A DNA stretch of 64,000 nucleotides from Undaria pinnatifida (taxonomy: Eukaryota > Sar > Phaeophyceae > Laminariales > Alariaceae), in contig JABAKD010000002.1 in assembly GCA_012845835.1 (NCBI GenBank), forward strand, positions 27,020,710 to 27,084,709, written 5' to 3'. The notes beneath the pieces are model-generated. The model was not told the DNA's origin. It saw only the letters and a list, made by a program, of their open reading frames with translations, and ran no database searches. Shown piece by piece: positions 44,461 through 56,124 of the stretch (position 1 is the stretch's first letter; each line of letters opens with the position of its first letter). Made by a program: the position numbers and the translations under genes.

Positions 44461-44662
44461 TAGTGGGGTATTAGTCCGTTTGACCACTTGCAACTGGTTA
44501 ACCAATAGCTTACCCAAACTAAGCCTTATAACATCCGCCCGTATATCCGGCCGACCTGCTATCCCGCCGTTTTCGCGGGGGGGTAGTGTTATAAGGCTTA
44601 GTTTGGGAAAGCTGTTGGCTAACCTTTTGCAAGTGGTCAAACGGGCTAATAATACCCCACTA
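44461..44662. repeat. Head-to-head fragments of repeat T
   Basis: A minus-strand tail (44461-44535), then CCGGCCGACCTGCTATCCCG and a plus-strand tail (44585-44660) ending ATAATACCCCACTAA. This makes an imperfect palindrome, so the T family is organised here as inverted pieces. Confidence 0.65.
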
Positions 44663-44765
44663 ATCGACACACGACGCGTATGAAAATACGTGGAAGTGTG
44701 GTGAGCTAAAGCTTTATTTTTCCCCATCCGCCGGAGGATAAAAAAAAAAAAAAAAAAAAAAAAAA
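44663..44765 (+). mobile_element. Short SINE-like retroposon, copy 5, with target duplication
   Basis: From TCGACACACGACGCGTATGA through the hairpin ATCCGCCGGAGGAT to a pure poly(A) of about 26. It interrupts repeat T: ATACCCCACTAA stands before the element and again directly after the poly(A), a 12-base target-site duplication. Poly(A) plus a duplicated target indicates LINE-type retroposition. Confidence 0.82.
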
Positions 44766-45120
44766 TACCCCACTAATACCTGAACATTTCGTAACCTTTT
44801 GCAAGTGGTCAAACGGACAAATACCCCACTAAAACCTTAACAAATGGCGTCGTCGGCGGGACCATGGGTTTTTGGGTCGTGGGTTCGAGTCCCACATCCA
44901 CCATAATGACTTTTTTTTCAGATTCCCCACCATGTCGAACTTGAAAAAAACTCTCCCCGGTATATACCCAGGAAATGAAACCGCTTGGATATTGACAGGC
45001 CCGCCCGTATATCCGGCCGACCTGCTATCCCGCCGTTCCAGGGGGGAGTGTTAATAGGCTTAGTTTGGGTAAGCTATTGGTTAACCTTTCGCAAGCGGGC
45101 AAACGGACTAATACCCCGCA
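44766..45120 (+). repeat. tRNA-headed repeat T, copy C
   Basis: Plus-strand copy. The head is ACAAATGGCGTCGTCGGCGG, followed by the consensus T arm GTGGGTTCGAGTCCCAC, ATCCACCA, a T8 run, the body with CCGGCCGACCTGCTATCCCG, and the tail GGCTTAGTTTGGGTAAGCTA to CAAACGGACTAATACCCCGC. The T arm and T run are intact pol III signals, but there is no D arm, so a complete internal promoter is not evident. Confidence 0.72.
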
Positions 45121-48100
45121 CTCTGATGCGTTAACATTACCAACTTTTAGGAAAATGAGGGCATACCCGCCGGTGAATACTAATATTAATAGTGCAACGG
45201 CTTGTTACTGCAATGCAATGTAGGCATGTAACGAACAATAGAGTATTACACAAACAAATGGAAACACAACGAATACTTCCATAGCGGCGGTGCTTCTCGT
45301 CAAAAACTTGAGATTGCAAAGAAATACACGGCAGCCTTGGGCAGCCGTCGCTTTAAATAACAAAAGCCCTGAGAGTGAACCACAGCTTCGCGCTTTTGGT
45401 GCACGCGATGTCTGCTGTGATAAGTCGTGGTGCCGGGAAGGTGTGAGGGAAGGGACGCAGGGGTATCAGCTTCGCTTGGAGGCAGCACCGACCGGTTCTT
45501 CTTGGTGGATTTCTTATTACTGGCGTTGAGCTATGAGAAGCTCGAGGAGACAGGAAAGGAGGAGTGAGACCATGGGGAGGGTGAGGCTCACAGAGTTCAC
45601 TTCCTCCTCAGCATTGCTGCTGTGCTCTCTTCTGGACCTTTATCTATGGAACGTACACGGAACGTTCTCCTACATCTTCTATATTCCTGTGGGCGCTTAA
45701 GGCGCTTACATCTATCTTGTCCAGAGGAAGAACGTTCTGTTACCGAGAACACTCTTGTGGTATAAGCTAGCTAGATTCTACGGGGTATCTTCTCCACTCA
45801 GAATATTCCGTTTAAGATTATCTTCCTGTGGCCGATAGACCAGGACTCTGCGGTCTATCTTTCCGAATCTATTGCCAGCTATACTGACGCTCTATTACAT
45901 TAGCCCACCCTGAATAGTCGTATATGCGACCTCAATACGGTCGAAGGGTGACGACAAAGTTCATCCTAAAATACCGGGAAAGGGGGTGAAGATGCGGCTA
46001 TTCGAAACAAAGTCATGAGGCTATAGATTCCCCCACGCCTCGTAATGAGGCCTAAACGCCACGGATAGGACCATTCACTAGAGCAGATCGCTGAAAGAAA
46101 GGCCATAACAAGATAGAGGAAGACAGAAAACCCAGAACGGGGCAACCTAAGTAGAGCAGCCGAAGCTGGAAACGAAAGAGGAAGCCTGAAGACGAAACGA
46201 AGGTAGCAATGAAAGGCAGAAAGCGAAGTGAAGTCTAAAAGAAAGACAGCAACGTATTACCGGAGTGATCTATGTGGGATCCGGGGAGGGGCGAACGGGG
46301 AGTCGTTCGCCGTACAGGGTCGTACAGGGTCGGTCACTCGACAGCTCGCAAAGAGAACGTCACCCAAATCCGAAAGTATATATGACCGGGAGGCATCACG
46401 CGTAGCCTTGTGGCCAAGATATGAAGAAAACGGAAAATAGCACGTAAGACAAAAGGAACGCGGCTAGGTTGCCGTAAGGCTCGCTAAAACGTAGGGGCTG
46501 CTAGGGCCACTTGATCGAACGAACAACGTGGCGCCTTGGGAGGCCTGTTTGCGCTGGGAACAATACCGACAAACGTAGCAAGGTAACTCAACCAACACGA
46601 ACAGAAAGTCAGGGTAGCCAAAGAGGTACGCGAGTAGATCGACCTAATTCGTCCAACACAGAGAAATGTCAGCAGCGCTGGTCGGTGTAAACCCGACGTG
46701 CTCCGTCCCGACACAGCAGGAATGCGAGGGTCGACGGCCTTGAGACTACGGCTCTGCGTGAAATGAGTACACCCCTACCATTATAGCCTTGGGCCTGTCT
46801 CTGTTTCGGCATAAAACCGCGTACATTGCCACCGTTCAGGGTGCCTACGAAACGTTGGATTCGCGTGCAGCTGTACAGCCGCCGCGGGCAACACTACCAA
46901 AATTTGTCGTGCGCTGCGTCCGTCGATTCCGCGACTGCTGCGTGTCTTTTTTCCAACTCCTAAAGTTATGATATTTTAATGATCGTACTATACATGGTCC
47001 AACTCCTAGGTAGAAGAACTTTGCCCCCATCTCCGGCGCGCAGCGCTAGAAGCGTTAATAGTTCACTTACTTGCTCAGTTAAACAAAGACCAAACTGACA
47101 TTAGCTTGTTTAGCGATGAACTCTAGCCCTTCGGGGCTACATGTTCCCCGGTTGCATGCACCCCCTCGGAGGCAAGGTGCTGTTCGTACGTATTATCGCG
47201 CCCGACGAACGGACCACCTGTTTGTAACCTAACTCGCGCCATCGACGGTATTTTCGGCCAGGTCTGGCGAGCCACGGAAGGAGGAGTCCCTAAGCCGGAA
47301 AGAAGGTTGTGTTTGCTCCTTCTTCTGCGACTTTTGAGCGGGCGTTTTGATACAGACTTCGCGGCAGCTTATGCGAATTTGCAGGCTTTTGGCGCAACCA
47401 AGACAGCCCTTTGCTCGGACTTTTTTGTTTTTGTTTTTTTCGTGCTGCAAAAATAATAGGGGTAGAATATTTCGGCCAAAAAAACGGATGACTAAACTGA
47501 CGAGAATTCTCCACCGAGAAACTGCCTTATGTCGTTGGATTTTGCCAGAGCGTCAATTCTTTTTTACGCCTATCTATAGGCCATGGAACAGACAATCAGG
47601 TTGCCCTTTCGTTTTCATCTCACAGACATAGATTGGGTTCTGTATGGACCGCCTCCAATGAGTATTATACGTTCACAAACTTAGAATACATTCTTATCGT
47701 AGCACTTGTCGTTTGGAGCGATGTGATGGTGTTAAGGAATTGGAACCTCGTAACAATGGTGTCGACGATTATAGTGGTAGTTCGCATGTGATTGGGCGCC
47801 GGGTGTCGCGCTCGTGCTATAGAGGTATTTCGCATGAGCGCATCGAGAAGTACATCGGGCTGACGCTCACTGTACCCCGGAGAGTTGGCTATACTGATCC
47901 GAGTCTTTTCGGGACGATTAACGACTCATTCTACGATATAGCCCCCCCAAAAATCAGCGATTTTCTTCATCGAACGTTTTAATGGCTGCTCGACTCGAGG
48001 AAGGGTGCTATGAAAAATATTTCTTCGTGTATTTTCTTGTTTGCAAAGGACTATCGAGCGAGGACGTCGGGGTTGCAAGAGGGGCACCGTGTTTCAGGAG

Positions 48101-48980
48101 GTACGGCCGTGAGCTGGTTTCAAAAATCGGCCATTTCGTTGAATAAAAGTTGGGGGGGCAACCGTAGAGCGATTCTGACGCCATGTGATTGACTTCGAAG
48201 GATTCGAACAGCAACAAAGCTCCTACCATTAATGGCGAACGTTTTTTTTCACCACCTCTTTCTCTGACGGGGGAGGACGTACCTCCGCCTCGTCGGGGTT
48301 CTGGTTCACCGCTCAGAACCGTACGCAGGATCTCGCGCCCCTCGCAGCCGCATGGTTCATAGACGGGCTCGCAACACAACCCGGTCGCGAAAAGTGTACC
48401 CAACGTTGCTGCCGACTCCTCCGATCCAGATGATCCCCGTCGAACTCATACAAATGTTGGCCGCTCGAGCACTGTGATAACGCTTGATGAGCTGTTCGCA
48501 CCAGCGTCTCGACCGACGGCCCTCCTCTATGGCGTGTCCTGTGTTCCCCCCTCCCGTCAACGCCGCCGCTCTTCGCAACAGCCGACGACGTTGCCCGCAC
48601 TGTCACGGAGGCTCTAGTTCATTCCAACAATGCAGGCGTCCGTTCATTAACGCTAGGGAGAACATCAACCCTGAACTTGGCCAATTTGACGACAACGTCG
48701 ACGCGTGCCGTCGCTAGCAAGAACGAACGATCTGATACACCGCGGGCACAAAACGATACACAGAAAAACGTGGTGCAACCAGAGACCATGCGGTGGAACT
48801 TGAGCTTCTTCATCACCTTTAGATAATCTGTAAAAGTGTATTATCCGACACAACACACTTCGGGCTCAGGTAGTGCGCGAAAAGGCCACCCCTTCCGCTC
48901 TGGCCACCGGCAGGGCCACGGACACTAGATCACACGCGACTCTGGCCGCCATTCACAACGCACGCGCTATATACCACCAT
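45121..48980. other. Repeat-like intergenic stretch, no gene recognised
   Basis: The interval 45.5-47.2 kb has the texture of a decayed retroelement leader (purine-rich, few long frames, small duplications such as GTACAGGGTC twice at 46310-46330), but I found no LTR pair or primer-binding site. An open frame at 47713-47982 (plus) and antisense frames at 48.0-48.8 kb have no recognisable domain. Confidence 0.4.
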
Positions 48981-48983
48981 ACG

Positions 48984-49070
48984 CATGGGGGGGGGGATCG
49001 AACCGCAGCTGTCTCGCCCACTCCGACTTCGGACCGCAACCGTGTGCGCCCATCCAGCGCTCAGGCTACA
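48984..49070 (-). repeat. tRNA-like sequence with A- and B-box-like motifs
   Basis: On the minus strand, TAGCCTGAGCGCTGGATGGG resembles a D-arm/A-box region, and GCGGTTCGATCCC further on matches the B box. Stem pairing of acceptor ends is not convincing and a run of G abuts the T arm. It is more likely the head of a tRNA-derived short element than a working tRNA. It lies directly beside the MITE at 49071. Confidence 0.35.
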
Positions 49071-49280
49071 GTGGGGGCCCCTCAATAGTGCCGGTATGTG
49101 CCATCCCAATTCCCAATATACCGGCACTATTCAGAACACCGGCGCTGTTGGGAAGAGGTTACTATAGAGAGTTACTATTGAGAGTCGTGCCAAGCAATTT
49201 CACCGGCATTACGTAGCAGTTTTACCGGGATTATGTAGAGCGGTGACACTATTCAACCGCCACTATTGGGAGACCCCCAC
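49071..49280. mobile_element. MITE-like element with terminal inverted repeats (210 bp)
   Basis: The left end GTGGGGGCCCCTCAATAGTG and the right end, reverse-complemented, GTGGGGGTCTCCCAATAGTG match over about 25 bases with few differences. Inside is a second perfect inverted pair, AATAGTGCCGGTAT (49084-49097) and ATACCGGCACTATT (49118-49131). There is no coding capacity. A clear target duplication was not seen. Similar CCGGTATGTGC words at about 53640 suggest another decayed copy. Confidence 0.6.
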
Positions 49281-51520
49281 CTATATCAGCCCAAGGGTTT
49301 TAGAACTGCACGCATGATTTTCGGGACAAACTACTTGGGATTTGTATAGGATAATGTTTTGCAGGTGTCAAAGGGATAGCCGCCCACTAGCATGGCGACG
49401 TGCCGCCCTCGCCTGCTTCTTTTGCCAGCACACCCCTTCCGCCGCAATGAGCTGCGATCACTCGTCTAACTCTAGCAACACCTCCCATGCTCGCCAGCCT
49501 GCCACTTTTTCACATATCGGACAATTCAGGCCCCCATGGGTGATCTATCGATGACCTGTCTTTCAGGGTAGACAGATCCCTACTCTGCATTTATTATCTG
49601 CATAACCTACTATAGACCAATTTCCGGGTGAGAACCGGGCGATCTGGGTGATCTACCACATTTTTCCTGGGTTGGATCTGAACGACACAGATCCTGCACA
49701 GGGTACCATGACGATGGATATAGGATCTAGATCAACCAGATAAAAAGTGATGTGTCCGATCTGTACACTTTTCCCACAGGTAAACTCTGACAATCTGACG
49801 GCGGCACGGCACTCTTCACACATCCGCCGCCAGCTATATTCCAGGGATCCAATTCAAATTTCAAAATTTGCAAGATTCTCGTGTTCTAGGCTGGTCGAGC
49901 GCGTCGCGTGCGACCTACCTCGACAGCAGCTGGTTTTGCTTCGAACTCTGTCCGGTGATGACGGCAACCTTCCTCGACCTTTCCGATCCAGGTGAAAGAA
50001 TTAAAGAATCCTGCTACGATACTAGGGACATCGTAACTTGTTTTTAATTTTTTCTGGAGACCTTGTCAATTTATGAAGGAGCTCTACATCTGACCCAAAA
50101 CCTGGCATCGAAAAAAAAAGGTATGATTAACCCGATGGACACTCCTCCCATGGCCTGTTATTAGGCGTACAGCGAACAGAATCGGGTAGCACAGGCGGGA
50201 TTCGAACGACAGTGGGATTAGTTCCTATTGGTTCCTCCACGGGAAGAGTCATCTCACGGCTCGAAGGGTGCGGCAGAAATTTTATGAGCTGCTCACATGA
50301 GGAGCTCAATATCAACATCATCACCCGAAGTATGACTAACTTCGAAGGCGTTTCGCTCGCGCAAATCCGGCCAACGCTTCTATGCGGTTTAGTCCTAAAA
50401 CAAGTACCAGAGGTACAATCGTAAACGTGCTGGCCAAAATAACCTGTAGTTCTTCACTTGAGGAGGCCAACCGGCTAGAAAAAACGTATGGCCGAAAAAA
50501 TGTAACCCCTACCGTGTGAATGGCTCGTTAAATCATTCAGAAGTTCCGCCCGCCAAAAAATGATTAGCCAAAACGTGCCAGCGATACCCCATATCGTAGC
50601 GCACGCCTAAACCTCGATACTAATGCGGTGAGCCGTCGTCCTCCTTCCTCCGCTCCACCACACGCCTCTGAAATACGCCGCACGGTGGTCCTTGGCCCAT
50701 TTTTTACAGGCCCAGTCTTCGCCTACACATGCGACGAGAAATCGTTGGGTTTCCGCCGCCGCTCCCTACTCTCCGGAAACACAGATCTCGACAGCCGCAC
50801 GAGGACCGCCCCTGCCCCACCCTTTCGTTTCACCATGTACGTACGTCTCGCCAGCGCTTGATGCCACGTCTGGTCGATAGAGGTAGCTTGTCTACCCAAT
50901 GATTACATTAACAACTGGCGGCGTTTGTTTCTCGATTAGACGAACAAAAGCTGTACCTGGTGTTATTTATTCAATATTATTGCCATTAACAATGATGGAC
51001 CATGACAACTTACAAAAAGCGAGCGGCCGGTGTACCACGCGGCTTGCAAAGACTAGTTTTCGGCCCTAAATTTGTCGAACTCACTCTGCTGACGTTGTCA
51101 GAATAATTTGATAAAAACCACGGTTAGTTACTTACGCGACAGCACTCGAGAATTTGGCCACAAGAGTTGATAATCTCAGGCTCGAGTTTTAGAAAAGAAA
51201 AATAAGAACATGTCCTATTTTGCACTGAAAATCGTATACGACACAACCCTGCATTACATAAGAATTCGAGCCTGGCCAGATTATGTAAGAGAATCTTAAC
51301 TGGTCTCGCATGCTATAATACTGTGCCCAATATCGTTGAAATATCATTGACTGTGTGTGTGCGCGTATTTTATTTTTTTTTTCCTCTTCATATCATTACT
51401 TTTTTCGCGATGTTCTTCGTTGCATACCTAGTCCATGGGACGGTTGATTCGATCGGGTGTTGCACTTTTATTTTTCCCCAAATCAGTTTTGGAGTGAGGC
51501 CTAAGACTCGTCAAGTGAAG
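49281..51520. other. Intergenic, no gene seen
   Basis: No open frame has recognisable content. There is an isolated B-box-like word on the minus strand near 50188-50200 (GTTCGAATCCCGCC) without a matching cloverleaf. The interval holds one near-motif GTACCTGGTGTTA at about 50953. Confidence 0.4.
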
Positions 51521-51524
51521 AAGA

Positions 51525-51625
51525 GTGTTATAAGGCTTAGTTTGGGTAAGCTATTATTGGTTAACCTGTTGCAAGTGATCAAACAGACTAATAATAGCCC
51601 CACTATTTCCTTGAAAATGGCGTCG
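51525..51625 (+). repeat. tRNA-headed repeat T, tail fragment
   Basis: GTGTTATAAGGCTTAGTTTG, GGTAAGCTATTATTGGTTAA, AAACAGACTAATAATAGCCC and then AAATGGCGTCGTCG match the T tail followed by the T head start, showing tail-to-head joining as at 18.85 kb. Confidence 0.65.
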
Positions 51626-51984
51626 TCGACAGACCATGGGCTTTTTTGGGGCCGTGTGTGTTTGTTCATCACCGATAGTGTGAGTTTGTTCATCACAGTT
51701 AAAACTGATATGTCCACCCATCTACACCCAGCATAACCAGTGTCCGTGCCGATGCCTTTCTTATGTAGTCTAGAGAGACAAGCTCTGTCGTCATGACCTA
51801 CAGAGATACACATTGCCAATGCAGCAAGGTGACTTGGCCTTGCGATGCCAACCGCAATGAACCCGATCGAGGGCGAAACGTATGCAAGCCAGCACACCAG
51901 ACTATTCGCAAGGCAGAAGAGGAAATAACAAGAAAATATCCGTTGTTGTATACCTAGGCCAAGCGATTGCTCATCGCGTTGTGC

Positions 51985-52098
51985 TTTTCTTTTCTTTTTT
52001 TTTTTTTTATCCTCCGGCGGATGGGGAAAAATAAAGCTTTAGCTCACCACACTTCCACGTATTTTCATACGCGTCGTGTGTCGATTTAACTCAGTTGC
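51985..52098 (-). mobile_element. Short SINE-like retroposon, copy 6
   Basis: On the minus strand it begins GCAACTGAGTTAAATCGACA and continues to the hairpin ATCCGCCGGAGGAT and a poly(A) of about 24. It is almost identical to the copy at 16.5 kb. Confidence 0.78.
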
Positions 52099-53880
52099 TT
52101 TTCGTTTTTTCTCGAAGCCCCAGTGCAGCGCTCCTTGAAGTCCCTTTAGGACTGCAACGCACGTTGTTGGGACAAAAACGACTCGGAGATTAGGATGGAA
52201 TATTTTTAACGCTGTTTTGTGCGGTGGAAAAAAGGGGTAAGTGAAGGGCATCAGAAAAAAAAAAAGATTGCACACCCACACTGTAGCGTAGTATGGCTTG
52301 AATTATAGTGGATTAACAGGTCTCTTTTGCCCTTCGCAGAGCGCTGCACGTCTCCAGTTAAAGGTACTTCACGCCGCGACCACCCTCAGCGGCGGCGTCG
52401 CCCCCCAACGCACTCCCACACACCGGCTCTCCCCTGGGTTCCGACATGCGGCGACAGTTGGCTTGGGGTGCGAGAAGGCCAGCGCCGGAACCCCCAGTCC
52501 AAGTTCGGTGCTCAAGCCGGCGTGTCCTCGCACAAACTACGGACGCGTGCTGCAACAATTATGCAACCTGATTTTGTGAAGCTTAGAGCCGCACGCACAC
52601 GTTTGATGGCAAACTGCTTGAAGCTGCTGGTGTGGGCTAACTTTTTCGGTAGTAGAATAACTGCAACTTTAGTTTTTATTCAGCGATCAAGGTTATAGAC
52701 AGCAGTAGCGCAAGAACGAGCACTCCTTGTTCGTCGTCAACGTTAACATAAACGTGATTGTAGTATTAATAGGCCAACCGAAGCCCTTAACCTCGCCGGA
52801 AGCAAGAGAGCCCACCCCAGCGGGAAGACGCCACGCCACGGTGCGGGGGAGCGCCTGAGAGGTTGCCCTGCAGCCCAGCCCTCAACAATCGGGTTGGATA
52901 CCAACTCGTACTTATAAATAGCAGCGTTAGCAGCGCGAGAGTCAAACAATACAGCAAAATAAAAGAACACAAACAACCATGCGCTGAGACCCCTCTCTCC
53001 TTGCCGCTCCGCACTAGTTGTCGATGAGATGGCAACGCCACCCACGGCACTAGCAGCTATCTGCTGTCCAGGTCTGAACAAATCTGTTGTTTCTCGCAAC
53101 AGAAGGACGTCCATTAAACACCGCCGTTCCGCACCGTTTGGCGAAAACGCGCCGGCGAAAACGCCAGCCAACACACATAAAACACCCTCCAAAAAAGGAG
53201 AGTGGGAACCACATGTGCCGGCTGGTTTGAAAGGAAGACAAAAAAGAGCTCAATATGCATCAAATGCGAAGCAAAACTGCAGGTTCTATTGAAGATTGTG
53301 ATCATGTCAATAGGCCAAAGGCAATAGCAGGAGGAAAAAGGAGAGGAAAGGAAACAAAACCAGACAAGACCTCGAAAATCGGGAAAAAGCAGGGCGCCTT
53401 TGAAGGAGGAAAAAGCAGACAAGAACAAAAACAAAAACTCGGCATCTGGGAAAAAAAAACGTGGCTCTAACTAAGCCTCTGCTTCCCAGCGCTACTACGC
53501 CAAAACGTACATAATACCAGCACAAAACTACTCGTACGTACGCCTACTGGTATATAGGTCCTCTGCCTCACAGCACCAGTACGTAAACACGTGCTACCAC
53601 TGTACAATGCTGCACACCAGGGTTCCCTCCACCAGAGTGCCGGTATGTGCTAGCCGTACTGAACTCCGCACATTGCCCCCACCGATGTTGCCATCTTTGC
53701 CAAGCAGTATCACAGGCAATATACCGGGCGACCGGCGCTGCTACTCCTCAATCGATGCTATAGAGGGTGCCCTACTGTGGCAGGTAAGTCTAGCTGGCGA
53801 TCTAGCACATGTCGATGCCGATGTCCATGACGTGAAGCGCTTTGAACCTGTCGGAATTTCGGTCGGTCAACAGGAAGGCG
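52099..53880. other. Intergenic, no gene recognised
   Basis: Open frames of about 120-150 codons at 52.3-52.7 kb (plus) and 52.74-53.19 kb (minus) have no recognisable domain; the latter has a hydrophobic stretch. They overlap other frames of similar length, so I do not call them genes. Confidence 0.4.
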
Positions 53881-53884
53881 GGAG

Positions 53885-54226
53885 GGTGGTGAGGTTATTA
53901 AGCTTTATTTTCCCCACTCGCCAGAGTATAAACTAAATAAACAAATACATAAATAATAAACACACAAAATTAAATAATTATACAAATAGACATATATATA
54001 AACAAACAAACAAACAAACAAACAAAAATAAATAAACTAGTAAATAAAATAAAAAATCAATAAAACTAAAACAATAAACCAATAAATTAATAAATCACTA
54101 AATCACTAAATCAACAAATAATAAATCAATCAATAAATCAATAAATCAATAAACCAATAATAAATAAATAATACATTAAAATAAATAAGTAAATGATTAA
54201 GTAAGTAAATAAATAAATAAGTAATG
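53885..54226 (+). mobile_element. SINE-like 3' end with expanded A-rich tail (TAAA/CAAA array)
   Basis: GTGGTGAGGTTATTAAGCTT, TATTTTCCCCACTCGCCAGA and GTATAAA align with the 3' module of the short retroposon (degraded hairpin). From about 53935 to 54226 follows nearly 290 bases made almost only of TAAA, CAAA and TAAAT units, including AAACAAACAAAC. This looks like a poly(A) tail that grew into a microsatellite. Confidence 0.6.
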
Positions 54227-54450
54227 ACAGATGTGCGTGACGCATCTGCTCACGCATCAGATGGTTTCGGGGCAAGATTATGAAGCCCTCCTGCCCCCTC
54301 CCCACTACGGCACATGCCTTGATTTTCATCGCAAAAAGAATTCAGCATTTTCTTCCCTCGTCGATTCGCGTCGAATTATACCTACCCATGCTGCTAGGCG
54401 CTCTCAGCAGTGAGTTGATCCTTTATTGCATTTCTGCAAATAAAGTCAAA

Positions 54451-54535
54451 TCTCACAACGGTGGGAATCAAACTTAATGACCAACGCTACTATTAATATT
54501 AGTGATGCTAACCACTAGACCACCGGGGCGACCGA
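54451..54535 (-). repeat. tRNA-like sequence (A box intact, B box weak)
   Basis: On the minus strand GGTGGTCTAGTGGTTAGCAT carries a consensus A box (TGGTCTAGTGG). About 40 bases later AGTTTGATTCCCAC is a weakened B box. The middle (CACTAATATTAATAGTAGCG) does not form a standard anticodon arm, and the ends do not pair as an acceptor. It is probably a tRNA-derived SINE head or a decayed tRNA. Confidence 0.4.
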
Positions 54536-54539
54536 CTCT

Positions 54540-56124
54540 ATATAATTCACTAGATGAAGATGACCAATCAGCAATTAGCAGCAAGGAGCACGTCAACTAG
54601 GAAGCAACACAAATCATTTCGTCAGTTACCTACCAACACGACCGCTTCTAGTTGATTGACCCGCAAACGACCAAAAAAGCAACGGAGACAGGCACCACAG
54701 CAACAACAAAGCACGCCTTCCACACCGCCTATACTTCTCCAAAGAGTCTTCTCGGGGAAAAGAACCACTCGCCGATGCGATACCGGGACGAATGCATGCC
54801 ACTGGTTTCTTCCTTGGATACCGTCTACTACTTACTATACAACCTTCGCGTGGCGCAGCTTAACAACAGAAACGATTTTTCCCCTTGTTTTTTTACGTCG
54901 AAAAGTTATTCCCTGTTTTTTAGTTACACCCTCAACGTGCCATAAGTCAGACAAAAAGCGTGTGTGTAAAAGAGCATCAGTGTCTGTGCTCTTACTCGCA
55001 CCTATATTACTTGCACGGGTACAAACTATGTCGATGTGGGGACATGAGGGTAGACGTTTTGGGATCGCCCCAAGGCGACGCATCGACGGGGGGAGAGTTG
55101 GCATCTGTAGCACGTTGACACACCGATACTGGGACACTAGATCTAGCGACCTTGTGTTTACGTACAATGAGTATTCTATACGTCTCCCGTTTCTTTCCTG
55201 TTGGCTGGGTCATGCCCAGCCCATGATATTTTCAAAGGTCTCGACCCGGCCAGGCCCGGCCCGTGATATTTTCAAAACTCTCGGCCCGGCCCGGCCCGGT
55301 CCATGACATTTTCAAAATTCTCGGCCCGGCCCGGCCCGGCCCACACCTTCGGCCCATTACAGGCCCTGGATATCCTCTGACTTTCTTCCTTTTCTTTTCT
55401 TTTTTTTTTTTCGTTTCGTTTCCTTCATTCTTCTTTGTTTTTTAATTTTCTTCTTTTTTTTCCCCCTTTGACTCGGGCTATTGTACGCATGCGTAGTGAT
55501 AGCGTTGGCTGATTGGTCGGCTGATATATAAATATCGCCATCCCCCCTCCTCAGGACAGCTCACATGTACCTGATATTCACTTACTACGTGTAATATATA
55601 CGCGGTTGTCTTATTCCGTTTGTTCTGGCTTAGATCGGACGCGTACTTTCTTGTTCGTTCTTTTTGTCGTAGCGATGTGTAGATGGCCTTACCTTGCTAC
55701 ACTCTCCTGCTGGCGAGTCTACGTAACTTATTACGTACGTACTATTTTCCTTGGTTCGCTTTCGATTTCTCTCGTTCTTTCTTTTCTTTCTTCCTTGCTA
55801 TTAGCTCATTTTTCTCCTCGGATTCATTTGCACATTGCTTGGGTTTCCTTGGTGGCATGCGATGTAGTCGGTTTCAGATGCGAGTATTGAAACATAAGTA
55901 TCAGTATCGGCCTGACACGTACGTAGGCTGACTTCCGATGCCACTTTTATATTTTTAGGCGGATGCATGATATGCTTGAGCTCTGATATATGTGTACCAC
56001 TTTTGGTTTGGTTTGTTCTTTCCCTTGGGATACTGTTCCACTCCAGAGTGACTGGAGCCTGTCCTGTGACCACGGACTTGATAGTATGCGAGTTAATGTG
56101 AGAACAACAACAACAACAAGCAAC
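54540..56124. other. Intergenic, pyrimidine-rich, no gene seen
   Basis: Contains the 40-bp satellite listed separately and T-rich stretches at 55390-55460 and 55740-55810. A 216-codon plus-strand frame (54656-55306) runs into the satellite and has no domain, so it is rejected as a gene. Confidence 0.45.
55221..55345 (+). repeat. 40-bp satellite, three units
   Basis: Units start at 55221, 55261 and 55301 with CCATGATATTTTCAAA, CCGTGATATTTTCAAA and CCATGACATTTTCAAA. Each is followed by (GG/AC/AT)TCTCG-(A/G)CCCGGCC(C/A)GGCCCGG. A fourth partial unit breaks down after 55341. The interior is a CCCGG array. Confidence 0.9.

Noticed and set aside
45500..46000. Possible LTR of a retrotransposon
   Set aside because: No matching second LTR, primer-binding site or gag/pol frame was found in the window.
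50185..50230. Possible tRNA on the minus strand (B-box-like GTTCGAATCCC)
   Set aside because: No D arm, anticodon arm or pairing acceptor could be found around it.
52743..53192. 149-codon minus-strand frame with a hydrophobic stretch
   Set aside because: No signal peptide of normal form, no domain and no neighbouring exon. The length is expected by chance in 64 kb of this composition.
54656..55306. 216-codon plus-strand frame
   Set aside because: It runs into the 40-bp satellite and has low-complexity basic composition.
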